From: Mycolicibacterium frederiksbergense
Lineage (GTDB): Bacteria > Actinomycetota > Actinomycetes > Mycobacteriales > Mycobacteriaceae
Assembly (NCBI RefSeq): GCF_012223425.1
Contig: NZ_CP038799.1
Span: 3,890,249 to 3,954,248 of the forward strand
Reading direction: 5' to 3'
Length of the DNA: 64,000 bases
Part shown: one piece after another, positions 17,588-25,424 of the stretch
Layout of the letters: every line of letters begins with the position of its first letter
Numbering within the stretch: the first letter of the stretch is position 1
Translations under genes and position numbers: made by a program
Notes under the pieces: generated by a model
Databases searched by the model: none
The model's input: only the letters and a program-made list of their open reading frames with translations
What the model was told of the DNA's origin: nothing

Positions 17588-19066
17588 ATGCGAGCCGAAA
17601 CCTCGTCGGGCTGTAGACCCGAACCACCCACCAGACCCTCCCGGCGGCTCACGGTGCTGCTGACGGGTCTGCTCATCGGGCTGTTCGGCGCCGCGATGCT
17701 GGCGCCGGCGACCGCCTCCGCGGAGGGCGAGACCTACACCGTCGCCACCGACACGACGTTTGCGCCGTTCGAATTCCAGGACGCCGGCGGCAATTTCGTC
17801 GGTATCGACATGGATCTGATCCGGGCGATCGGCGAGGACCAGAACTTCAACGTCGACATCAAGCCGCTCGGTTTCGACGCGGCTCTGCAGGCGGTGCAGG
17901 CCAACCAGGTCGACGGTGTCATCGCGGGCATGTCGATCACCGACGAACGCCGGAAGGTGTTCGATTTCTCCGAACCCTATTTCGAGTCCGGCATCCAGAT
18001 GGCCGTGCTCGAGGACAACGAGGAAATCACGTCCTACGAGGATCTTCGCGGTAAGCGGGTCTCGGTCAAGAACGGTACCCAGGGCGCGGATTTCGCGAAC
18101 TCGATCAAGGACCAGTACGGCTTCGAGGTGGTCTCGTTCGCCGACTCGTCCACCATGTTCGACGAGGTGCGCACCGGCAACTCGGTGGCGGCCTTCGAGG
18201 ACTACCCCGTGTTGCTCTACGCCATACAACAGGGCAATGGCTTCAAAACCGTGACACCGAAGGAGGATCCGACCGGCTACGGATTCGCCGTCAACAAGGG
18301 GCAGAACGCCGAGCTGCTGCAGAAGTTCAACGCCGGGCTGGAGAACCTCAAGGCTTCGGGCCGCTACGACGAGATCCTGGCGACCTACCTCGGTGAGGGC
18401 GCGGCCGCGAGCGACAGTTCGTTCTTCGGGCTGATCAAGAGCACCGCGCCGATGCTGCTGGCCGGCCTGAAGATGACCATCATCCTGACGGTCTCGTCGA
18501 TCTTCTTCGCGCTCATCCTGGGCATCATCTTCGGCTTGGCCCGGGTGTCCCGGTCGATCTGGTTGCGGGCCATCGGCACCACGTTCGTCGACATCTTCCG
18601 TGGCACACCGCTGATCGTGCAGGCGTTCTTCATCTATTTCGGTATTCCCACCGCGCTCGGCTTCCAGATGTCGGCGGTGACCGCGGGCATCATCACGCTC
18701 TCGCTCAACGCCGGTGCCTACATGACCGAGATCGTGCGCGGCGGCATCCTCTCGGTGGACAAGGGGCAGATGGAGGCTGCCCGCAGCCTCGGCATCGGGT
18801 ACCTGCCGACGATGCGAAAAGTGATTCTGCCGCAGGCGATCCGGACGATGATTCCGTCCTATATCAACCAGTTCGTGATCACCCTGAAGGACACCTCGAT
18901 CCTGTCGGTGCTCGGCATCGCCGAGCTCACGCAGAGCGGCCGGATCATCATCGCGGGTAACTACAAGGCCTTCGAGATGTGGTTGATCGTCGGCATCATC
19001 TACTTCGTGGTCATCATGGCGCTGACCAAACTCTCGGATCGACTGGAAAGGAGGCTCGTGAAATGA
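17588..19066 (+). CDS. Polar amino-acid ABC transporter, fused substrate-binding protein and permease
   Basis: A 492-residue fusion. A signal-type segment (LTVLLTGLLIGLFGAAMLAP, about residues 24-43) is followed by a family 3 solute-binding domain (YTVATDTTFAPFEFQD to residue about 275) and then a multi-spanning permease. The permease contains the EAA loop MEAARSLGIGYLPTMRKVIL and the family's FVDIFRGTPLIVQAFF. The likely substrate is glutamine or another polar amino acid. The ATG at 17588 has GGGAG about 7 nt upstream; an in-frame GTG at 17552 has none. It overlaps the ATPase gene by ATGA. The fusion tethers the binding domain to the permease instead of leaving it as a free lipoprotein. Confidence 0.9.
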   Translation: MRAETSSGCRPEPPTRPSRRLTVLLTGLLIGLFGAAMLAPATASAEGETYTVATDTTFAPFEFQDAGGNFVGIDMDLIRAIGEDQNFNVDIKPLGFDAALQAVQANQVDGVIAGMSITDERRKVFDFSEPYFESGIQMAVLEDNEEITSYEDLRGKRVSVKNGTQGADFANSIKDQYGFEVVSFADSSTMFDEVRTGNSVAAFEDYPVLLYAIQQGNGFKTVTPKEDPTGYGFAVNKGQNAELLQKFNAGLENLKASGRYDEILATYLGEGAAASDSSFFGLIKSTAPMLLAGLKMTIILTVSSIFFALILGIIFGLARVSRSIWLRAIGTTFVDIFRGTPLIVQAFFIYFGIPTALGFQMSAVTAGIITLSLNAGAYMTEIVRGGILSVDKGQMEAARSLGIGYLPTMRKVILPQAIRTMIPSYINQFVITLKDTSILSVLGIAELTQSGRIIIAGNYKAFEMWLIVGIIYFVVIMALTKLSDRLERRLVK

Positions 19067-19836
19067 GTGAACTGGTAACAGAATCCGCGGCTTCCGAGCC
19101 GGTAGGCACCGTCAAGATCCGCATCGAGGGGCTGAAGAAGTCCTTTGGTGAACTCGACGTGCTCAACGGTATCGACACCACCATCAGCCAGGGCGAGGTG
19201 GTCTGCGTCATCGGACCCTCGGGTTCGGGCAAGTCCACCTTTCTGCGGTGCCTCAACAAACTGGAGGACATCACCGGGGGCAGGGTGACCGTCGATGACT
19301 ACGACCTGACCGATCCGAAGGTCGACCTGGACAAGGTGCGCCAGCACATCGGCATGGTGTTTCAGCATTTCAATCTGTTCCCGCACATGACCGTGCTCGA
19401 CAACGTCACGCTGGCGCCGCTGCAGACCAAGAAGATGGACAAGGCCGCGGCCGAGAAGAAGGCCCGCGAACTGCTCGAGCAGGTCGGGCTTGCGGAGAAG
19501 GCAGACGTGAAGCCGTCGACGCTGTCAGGTGGACAGAAGCAGCGCGTCGCCATCGCGCGGGCGCTGGCGATGAACCCGTCCATCATGCTGTTCGACGAGG
19601 CCACCAGTGCGCTGGACCCGGAGATGGTGGGCGATGTGCTGGAGGTGCTGCGCGCGCTGGCTTCCGGTGGCATGACGATGGTCGTGGTCACCCATGAAAT
19701 GGGCTTCGCCCGAGAGGTGGCATCCCGGGTGCTGTTCATGGACGGCGGCAAGATCGTCGAGGATGCCCCACCCGCCGAACTCTTCGACAACCCCAAACAC
19801 CCACGGTTGCAGGAGTTCCTGTCGAAGGTACTCTGA
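19063..19836 (+). CDS. Polar amino-acid ABC transporter ATP-binding protein (GlnQ-like)
   Basis: A 257-residue ATPase that powers the upstream fused transporter. It has Walker A GPSGSGKSTFLRCL (about residue 50), Q-loop GMVFQHFNLFPHM, ABC signature LSGGQKQRVAIARALAM (about 150), Walker B IMLFDEATSALDPE and the switch His in VVVTHEMGFAREV. The start ATG lies inside the upstream stop (ATGA), with aaaggagg as ribosome binding site, so the pair is translationally coupled. Closest in type to GlnQ/GltL of the PAAT family. Confidence 0.92.
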   Translation: MSELVTESAASEPVGTVKIRIEGLKKSFGELDVLNGIDTTISQGEVVCVIGPSGSGKSTFLRCLNKLEDITGGRVTVDDYDLTDPKVDLDKVRQHIGMVFQHFNLFPHMTVLDNVTLAPLQTKKMDKAAAEKKARELLEQVGLAEKADVKPSTLSGGQKQRVAIARALAMNPSIMLFDEATSALDPEMVGDVLEVLRALASGGMTMVVVTHEMGFAREVASRVLFMDGGKIVEDAPPAELFDNPKHPRLQEFLSKVL

Positions 19837-19842
19837 CGGGCA

Positions 19843-20691
19843 GTGCCTCAGAGAAAGCCGCCTGCCGGTAACCCGACCTGGCTGGCCGCGGCTTTGCGCG
19901 CCGAAGGGTTGGACGTCAAAGAGTTCCCGGGTTGGCGTGACCGCGGGCACGGTGCCTTCAAGGACATCCGCGGGGTGATGGTGCACCATACCGGCTCGGA
20001 TCGGGCGAGTGCGGCATCCATCGCGGTGGGGCGCCCTGATCTGGCCGGCCCGCTGTCGCAGGTGCACATCGCCCGGGACGGGACGGTCACCGTGGTGGCC
20101 GCGGGGGTCGCCTGGCATGCCGGTGTCGGGATGTATCCGTGGGTGCCGGCCAACATGGGCAACTGGCATCTGATCGGCATCGAGTGCGCCAACAGTGGCA
20201 CCAGTGCGTCCGCCCCGCATCGCCGGAACTGGCCGGACGCACAGTATTTCGCGCTGGTGCGTAGTTGCGCGGCAATCAACAGGCGGCTGAAACAGACGTC
20301 GGCGCGCACCATCGGGCACAAGGAGTACGCGGGTCGCGCTCAAGGCAAGTGGGATCCCGGTGCCATCGACATGGACAACCTGCGCCGAGATATCGCCGAG
20401 CGGATGGCCGCGGACTTCGCCAAGGGGCGCGCGCCGCGGCCGCCCGTGCCGGTCGGCGAGTACACCGAGATCCTGCTGCACCATGGCAGCGCGGGTCCAC
20501 AGGTGGCCGAACTACAGCGCAGACTCAAGGCGGCCTACGCGGCCTACGCGGGGGATCTCGTCATCGACGGAGTGTTCGGCGTGGAGACCGAACGGGCGGT
20601 GCGCGAATTTCAGCGCCGCTTCGGCGGACTCAAGGTGGACGGGATCGTCGGCCCGGCGACCGCCGCCGCGTTGCGGCTGCGGATCGTCTGA
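19843..20691 (+). CDS. N-acetylmuramoyl-L-alanine amidase with peptidoglycan-binding domain
   Basis: A 282-residue Amidase_2/PGRP-type hydrolase that cleaves the bond between MurNAc and the stem peptide. Zinc ligands are suggested by the His pair in RGVMVHHTGSDRAS (about residue 48), by AWHAGVG and by TIGHKEYAGRAQGKWDPG. A C-terminal PG_binding_1 domain (VAELQRRLKAA to KVDGIVGPATAAAL) follows. No signal peptide is visible, which resembles phage-lysin-like amidases; the export route is unclear. GTG start, 6 bp after the ATPase stop, so probably in the same transcript. Confidence 0.88.
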   Translation: MPQRKPPAGNPTWLAAALRAEGLDVKEFPGWRDRGHGAFKDIRGVMVHHTGSDRASAASIAVGRPDLAGPLSQVHIARDGTVTVVAAGVAWHAGVGMYPWVPANMGNWHLIGIECANSGTSASAPHRRNWPDAQYFALVRSCAAINRRLKQTSARTIGHKEYAGRAQGKWDPGAIDMDNLRRDIAERMAADFAKGRAPRPPVPVGEYTEILLHHGSAGPQVAELQRRLKAAYAAYAGDLVIDGVFGVETERAVREFQRRFGGLKVDGIVGPATAAALRLRIV

Positions 20692-21507
20692 TCAGGGTTG
20701 GCTGGTGAGGTACCCGCCGCGGCGGAAGAACTTGTCGCCGGAGTGCTCGGTACCGTCGGCCGACCGCACCCGGGTGATCACCAGTCCGAGGTTGCCGCCG
20801 CGGTAGGCCGCCGGCCCGGACACCACCGCGCCGCCACCCTCCTGCACGACCACGCGTCCCGGCGTTCCGCCGTAACGGATTTCGGAGACCTTCGCCTCCA
20901 GGATCTCGATCCGTTCGCCGCGGTAATGGGTGAACGCGGCGGGGTAGGGGTCCGACAGCGCCCGAACCAGCCGCTCCAGATCTCCGGCGGGCCAGGTCCA
21001 GTCGATCAGGCTGTCGCGCTCGGAACGCTTGTGGAAGTAGGTGCGGGTCGCCTTGTCCTGCGGGCGCCACTGCGGGTTGCCGGACTCCAGTGCGCTCAGT
21101 GCTTCCTTCAGCACGCCCGGAATCAAGTCGATGCCCCGCTCGACCAGTTGGGTACCGGTGTCGTTCGGTCCGATCGGCAGCGAGTGCTGAACCAGGACAT
21201 CTCCGGTGTCAAGGCTCTCGTCCATCCGGTGCACCGTCAGGCCGATCTGAGATTCGCCGCTGATCAGCGACCAGATCACCGGAGAGAATCCGGTGCCCTT
21301 GGGCAGGAGGGAGTCGTGCAGGTTCAGGGTGCCGTGCGGCGGCAGGTTGTAGAGCTCCGGAGGCATCCAGGTGTACCAGCTGTTGACGACGATCACGTCG
21401 GGTTCGGCGCGCTTGACCAGGTCGATGGTGTCGTGGTCGACCCGCTCGGTGAGATGGACGGGAATGCCGTAGCTGCGCGCGAGTTCTTCGACCGAATCGG
21501 AGAAGAT
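20692..21507 (-). pseudogene. Formyltransferase, C-terminal part (gene split by IS3)
   Basis: About 270 codons of a Fmt-like N10-formyl-THF formyltransferase. It carries the catalytic triad context GTLNLHDSLLPKGTGFSP (Asn and His) and DESLDTGDVLVQ (Asp), then an OB-like C-terminal domain (PYPAAFTHYRGERIEILEA). It is continuous in frame with the N-terminal fragment at 22772-22897 once the IS and one GAT repeat are removed, reading SYKG-IFSDSVEELARSYG for a 312-residue protein. It is not the canonical tRNA enzyme by context. A role like FxbA in exochelin formylation is possible, but that is an inference from recalled family resemblance and a weak upstream IdeR-like site. Confidence 0.82.
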
Positions 21508-21576
21508 GGGTCTGCTGCACGAATAGGTGACATCTGAGTTGGCTTCCCCAGACGGGCGAGCTGGAAGGATGTCCTT

Positions 21577-21885
21577 GTGCCCAGGCCCTACCCCCGTGAG
21601 TTCCGCGACGATGTTGTGCGGGTCGCTCGCAACCGCGATGACGGTGTGACGATCGAGCAGATCGCCAACGATTTCGGTGTACACCCGATGACGTTGCATA
21701 AGTGGATGCGCCAAGCCGATATCGACGAAGGCGCCAAGCCCGGCAAGAGCACTGGCGAGTCCGGTGAACTGCGTGAGGCGCGGCGTCGGATCAAGTTGTT
21801 GGAGCAGGAGAATGAAGTCCTGCGCAGGGCCACGGCGTATCTGTCGCAGGCCAATCTGCCGGGAAAAGGCTCTACCCGCTCGTAA
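21577..21885 (+). CDS. IS3-family OrfA (transposase HTH subunit)
   Basis: A 102-residue protein starting at GTG. The helix-turn-helix is TIEQIANDFGVHPMTLHKWM (about residues 25-44), followed by a leucine-zipper-like coiled coil (REARRRIKLLEQENEVLRRA). Near its end the gggaaaagg stretch (about 21863-21871) can allow a -1 slip into the orfB frame, which reads KRLYPLVSELAADG. The OrfAB fusion is the usual IS3 transposase. Confidence 0.85.
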   Translation: MPRPYPREFRDDVVRVARNRDDGVTIEQIANDFGVHPMTLHKWMRQADIDEGAKPGKSTGESGELREARRRIKLLEQENEVLRRATAYLSQANLPGKGSTRS

Positions 21886-21917
21886 GTGAGCTCGCCGCCG
21901 ACGGGATCCCCGTCGCG

Positions 21918-22739
21918 GTGACGTGCCGGGTACTCAAGCTCGCCCGCCAGCCCTACTACCGCTGGCGGGCCAATCCCATCACCGACGCGGAGGTTATCGA
22001 GGCCTATCGCGCCAACGCCCTGTTCGACGCGCACAACGACGACCCGGAGTTCGGCTATCGCTATCTGGTCGAAGAGGCCCGCGAGGCCGGCGAATCGATG
22101 GCTGAGCGCACCGCCTGGCGGATCTGCTCGCAGAATCAATTGTGGAGTGTGTTCGGCAAGAAGCGGGGTAAGAACGGCAAGGTCGGCCCGCCGGTACATG
22201 ATGATCTTGTCGAGCGCGACTTCACCGCCAGCGGCCCAAATCAGCTGTGGCTCAGCGATATCACTGAGCACCGCACCGATGAAGGCAAGCTCTATCTCTG
22301 TGCAATCAAGGACGTGTTCTCCAACCGCATCGTCGGGTACTCGATCGACTCCCGGATGAAGTCCCGGCTGGCCACTACAGCGCTCAGTAGTGCGGTGGCA
22401 CGCCGCGGTGAGGTGGCCGGTTGCATTCTGCACTCCGACCGCGGATCTCAGTTCAGGTCAAGACGATTCGTCCACGCCCTCAGCCGTTACGAAATGGTCG
22501 GATCGATGGGCCGCGTCGGAGCGGCCGGCGACAACGCGGCCATGGAGAGCTTCTTCGCGCTACTGCAGAAGAACGTGCTCGATCGCCGCCGCTGGAGCAC
22601 CCGAGAAGAGCTGCGGATCGCGATCGTCACCTGGATCGAACGGACCTACCATCGACGCCGGCGCCAAGCCGGACTCGGGCGGTTGACCCCGATCGAATTC
22701 GAAGCGATTATGACCACACCGGCCAGTCAGGCCGCGTGA
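21918..22739 (+). CDS. IS3-family OrfB (DDE integrase domain)
   Basis: A 273-residue frame with an rve core: first Asp in QLWLSDITEHRTDEG, second Asp in CILHSDRGSQFRSRRF and the Glu in NAAMESFFALLQKNVLD, followed by REELRIAIVTWIERTYHRRR and the usual LTPIEFE ending. The frame is open upstream to the orfA overlap, so translation probably occurs mainly as an OrfAB frameshift product rather than from the annotated ATG. Confidence 0.9.
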   Translation: MTCRVLKLARQPYYRWRANPITDAEVIEAYRANALFDAHNDDPEFGYRYLVEEAREAGESMAERTAWRICSQNQLWSVFGKKRGKNGKVGPPVHDDLVERDFTASGPNQLWLSDITEHRTDEGKLYLCAIKDVFSNRIVGYSIDSRMKSRLATTALSSAVARRGEVAGCILHSDRGSQFRSRRFVHALSRYEMVGSMGRVGAAGDNAAMESFFALLQKNVLDRRRWSTREELRIAIVTWIERTYHRRRRQAGLGRLTPIEFEAIMTTPASQAA

Positions 22740-22771
22740 CCGAAACTGTCACCTGATCGTGCAGCAGACCC

Positions 22772-22897
22772 GATCCCCTTGTAGGAATCATCGCTGGCCG
22801 GATGCGTCACGGACAGTGCGACGTCGTGCCCGAGGTCGACGAGTGCCTGGAGGGTTCGGACTCCCCATGTCTGGAAGCCGAATGAAACGATACGCAT
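22772..22897 (-). pseudogene. Formyltransferase, N-terminal part (gene split by IS3)
   Basis: The first 42 codons, beginning MRIVSFGFQTWGVRTLQALV and ending DDSYKGI, carry the Rossmann start of the formyltransferase. The frame then enters the IS and stops 14 codons later. With the IS excised, it joins the C-terminal part without any base loss. The ATG at 22897 is chosen by alignment with Fmt-like starts; longer readings upstream have no support. Confidence 0.8.
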
Positions 22898-22986
22898 AAC
22901 CCCACCGACCTTGCTGAATGTGACTGTGTCTCGTCCGTGGGACGGATGTCCCTCGCGGAATGTCAAAGACAAGTTAACAGATTATC

Positions 22987-23005
22987 TAAGGCTTAGCTAA
23001 GTTGA
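22987..23005. promoter_or_regulatory. Possible IdeR-like iron box
   Basis: taaggcttagctaagttga matches the 19-bp mycobacterial IdeR consensus (ttaggttaggctaacctaa) at 12 positions by hand count and contains a perfect 10-bp palindrome cttagctaag (22992-23001). It lies about 90 bp upstream of the disrupted formyltransferase start. The match is weak, so this is only a candidate. Confidence 0.3.
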
Positions 23006-23115
23006 ATCTGTGCTTCAGCTGTGGCCGGTGGTGGTCCGGCGAACGTATCAAGATCGTTTTTGCTGGATGTGCACCGTCGCGACACGAAAAGACGGTGAAG
23101 CCGGCCCGCGGCGCC

Positions 23116-23853
23116 CTACCCCGCAGTGATGGAGTTGCCGCTTCCGGACTCGCTCACCTCGGGCTCCCCGGTGCGGTAGGTGATCGTGTTGTCGAAACCC
23201 GACACGGCGATCGCCCGGGTGGACTCGGCGGTGACGACGTTCTCGAATCCCGACACCGTGACGGCGGTGCAATGACCGGTGATATCCACCGTGTTGTTCG
23301 CACCGGAAATGATCACGATGTTGTCGTTGCAGGTGACCGACTTGTTCGTGCCGATGCCGCTGATCGTCAGGGTGGTGCCCGGCTCCGGCGCCGAGCCCGA
23401 CGGGGGCTCGGCGATGTCGGTCGGGATGGTGATGATCGTCGGCAATGAGGGCAATGAGGGCAACACCGGCGTCTCGGGCCCGTCGGTCAGCACATCACCG
23501 CCGCCGGCGATGCCGGGCGCCTCGGGTGCCGAGGTGTTGGAGAACATGAAGTACGCCGCCGCGCCGCCGGCGAGCAGGAGGAACACGAGTAGGACGGGGA
23601 CGGCCGCCATCCACGGTCGGAAGCCGGAGCCCGAGGGTTCGGGCGGGTAGGGCAAGGCGTACCCGGTGCCGTAAGGCTGTGCACCATAAGGGGTTTGACC
23701 GTACTGAGGCTGGGCGTAGGGCGACTGGTCCGGCCAGGGCTGGGTCGGCGGCGGAGCGCCGTATCCGTATGTTGTCCGACTGGCGTTCTCGGAGCCGAGT
23801 TCGGTGGGCTCCAGCGCACGGATCCGGGCTTCCGGGTCGTCCTGCGGATTCAT
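23116..23853 (-). CDS. DUF3060 membrane-anchored protein
   Basis: A 245-residue protein of unknown function. The cytoplasmic N-terminus is rich in Pro, Tyr and Gln (repeats around PYAQPQYGQTPYGAQPYG), followed by one membrane helix (AAVPVLLVFLLLAGGAAAYF, about residues 105-125), a Pro/Ser linker and a C-terminal DUF3060 region. That region has short beta-like repeats (NDNIVIISGANNTVDITG, GFENVVTAEST, GFDNTITYRTG) that resemble a small beta-solenoid displayed outside the cell. The ATG at 23853 (MNPQDDPEARIRALE) is more plausible than the Arg-rich upstream extension. Confidence 0.72.
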   Translation of the reverse strand: MNPQDDPEARIRALEPTELGSENASRTTYGYGAPPPTQPWPDQSPYAQPQYGQTPYGAQPYGTGYALPYPPEPSGSGFRPWMAAVPVLLVFLLLAGGAAAYFMFSNTSAPEAPGIAGGGDVLTDGPETPVLPSLPSLPTIITIPTDIAEPPSGSAPEPGTTLTISGIGTNKSVTCNDNIVIISGANNTVDITGHCTAVTVSGFENVVTAESTRAIAVSGFDNTITYRTGEPEVSESGSGNSITAG

Positions 23854-23906
23854 GGGCAGATGGTCGCATATCCGGAGCCGATCCACCCCGGCTCTGGCCG
23901 CACACG

Positions 23907-23950
23907 CCTGCGGCGCCGGACCCACCCAGAGGTGGTTCCGACGCCGCAGG
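23907..23950. terminator. Possible hairpin after dctA
   Basis: Perfect 9-bp arms cctgcggcg (23907-23915) and cgccgcagg (23942-23950) enclose a 26-nt loop. They lie between dctA and the DUF3060 gene, which are both on the minus strand. No T-run follows, so termination is uncertain. Confidence 0.35.
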
Positions 23951-23965
23951 TTCTTACGCCGGGCC

Positions 23966-25354
23966 TTATGCCGATACCGGGACTTTCTCCGATGCCGGTT
24001 CTGTGGCCCTTGCGGGGTGATCGTCGACCATGGTGATCTCGTCGAACGGATCGGATCCGCCCAGGACGGCGTCCACCTTGTCTCGATCGATCGTCTTCGT
24101 CCACGACCCGACCAGCAGGGTGGCGACCGCGTTGCCGGAGAAGTTGGTCAGCGCCCGGGCCTCGGACATGAACCGGTCGATACCGACGATCAGGCCGACA
24201 CCGTCGAGCAGGTCGGGACGGTGTGCCTGCAGACCGCCGGCCAGCGTCGCCAGCCCGGCACCGGTGACACCGGCGGCACCCTTGGAGGCGACGATCATGA
24301 ACACCAGCAGGCCGATCTGCTCGGACACGCTCAGCGGATCGCCGAGGGCGCCGGCGATGAACAGCGAGGCCATCGTCAGGTAGATCGCGGTGCCGTCCAG
24401 GTTGAACGAGTACCCGGTGGGGACGACCACGCCGACGGTGGAGCGCTCGACGCCCAGGTGCTCCATCTTCGCGATGAGGCGCGGCAGCGCCGACTCCGAG
24501 GAGGACGTCGAGACGATGAGCAGGTATTCGCGGGCCAGATAGCGGACCAGCTTGAAGATGGACACCCCGGACACCACCCGCAGCAGCGTGCCGAGCACGC
24601 CGAACACGAAGATCGCGCAGGTCAGGTAGAAGCCGGCCATCAGGGTCATCAGCTGACCTACGGCGGCCCAGCCGGTCTGCCCGACGACGTTGGCGATGGC
24701 ACCGAACGCGCCGATCGGGGCCAGCCACAGGATCATCGCCAGCACCTTGAAGACCAGCTTCTGCAGGTGCTCGATACCGCGCAGGATGGGATCGCCGACC
24801 GAGCCGAGACCCTGGATCGCGAACCCGACCAGCAGCGCGACGAACAGCGCCTGCAGCACACTTCCTTCGGTCAGCGCCGAGAACAACGAGGTCGGAATGA
24901 TGCCCTGGACGAAGTCCAGCAGACCGCCGGCCTCATGGGCCTTGTCGGCGAGTTCGGCGCCCTTGCCCGCGTTGGCGGTGACGTTGAGTCCTTCGCCCGG
25001 GTGCAGCAGGTTGCCGACGACGAGGCCGATCCCGAGCGCGAACGTGGACATCGCGAGGAAGTAGACGAAGGCCAGCCCGCCGACCTTGCCGACGGTCGCC
25101 GCCTTGCGCACCGACCCGATGCCCAAGACGATGGTGCAGAAGATGACCGGGGCGATCATCATCTTGATCAGCGCGACGAACATGGTGCCGAGCACGCCGA
25201 CGCTCTTGCCCACATCCGGGGCGAGAATGCCGACTGCGACACCGGCGACGACCGCGATGATCACGGCGATGTAGAGCCAGTGGGTACGGTCCCGTTTGGT
25301 TTTAGGGGCGCCCTGCGCCGGCGTCGCCGGAGACGGTTGCTGGGAAGTTGTCAT
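23966..25354 (-). CDS. dctA: C4-dicarboxylate:cation symporter (DctA)
   Basis: A 462-residue member of the DAACS/glutamate transporter family (SDF), which imports succinate, fumarate and malate with H+ or Na+. It has several hydrophobic helices, the reentrant Ser-rich hairpin STSSSESALPRLIAKME (about residue 290), the VVPTGYSFNLDGTAIYLTMA motif (about 320) and the second hairpin region KGAAGVTGAGLATLAG. The ATG at 25354 follows an N-terminal QPSPATPAQG stretch with no upstream homology. It is divergent from a DcuS/DctR-like two-component system, its likely regulator. Confidence 0.93.
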   Translation of the reverse strand: MTTSQQPSPATPAQGAPKTKRDRTHWLYIAVIIAVVAGVAVGILAPDVGKSVGVLGTMFVALIKMMIAPVIFCTIVLGIGSVRKAATVGKVGGLAFVYFLAMSTFALGIGLVVGNLLHPGEGLNVTANAGKGAELADKAHEAGGLLDFVQGIIPTSLFSALTEGSVLQALFVALLVGFAIQGLGSVGDPILRGIEHLQKLVFKVLAMILWLAPIGAFGAIANVVGQTGWAAVGQLMTLMAGFYLTCAIFVFGVLGTLLRVVSGVSIFKLVRYLAREYLLIVSTSSSESALPRLIAKMEHLGVERSTVGVVVPTGYSFNLDGTAIYLTMASLFIAGALGDPLSVSEQIGLLVFMIVASKGAAGVTGAGLATLAGGLQAHRPDLLDGVGLIVGIDRFMSEARALTNFSGNAVATLLVGSWTKTIDRDKVDAVLGGSDPFDEITMVDDHPARATEPASEKVPVSA

Positions 25355-25424
25355 GTAAGGATGGTCGAGTACGGCGTGAGCCAGGTCACGTTTTAGTTCA
25401 TTTCGTTCACGGGAGGTGCGCCGG
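25355..25424. promoter_or_regulatory. Divergent dctA / two-component promoter region
   Basis: Only about 70 bp separate the two start codons. The stretch gttcatttcgttca contains gttca twice, nine bases apart (about 25396-25409), just upstream of the GGGAGG of the kinase gene. It is a candidate half-site pair for the response regulator, based on position only. Confidence 0.35.

Larger units (their letters stand above)
21508..22771 (+). mobile_element. IS3-family insertion sequence
   Basis: A 1,264-bp element. The terminal inverted repeats begin gggtctgctgcacga at 21508, with the complement ending at 22771, and the similarity extends over about 25 bp (aggtgaca). A 3-bp gat repeat lies at 21505-21507 and 22772-22774, the normal IS3 duplication length. 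It contains orfA and orfB with a -1 frameshift signal between them. The intact ends and exact duplication point to a recent insertion. Confidence 0.9.

Noticed and set aside
23804..25396. 530-codon plus-strand frame over dctA
   Set aside because: It is antisense to the dctA frame, which shows the SDF motifs. The plus frame reads as Asp/His/Arg/Gln-rich shadow sequence.
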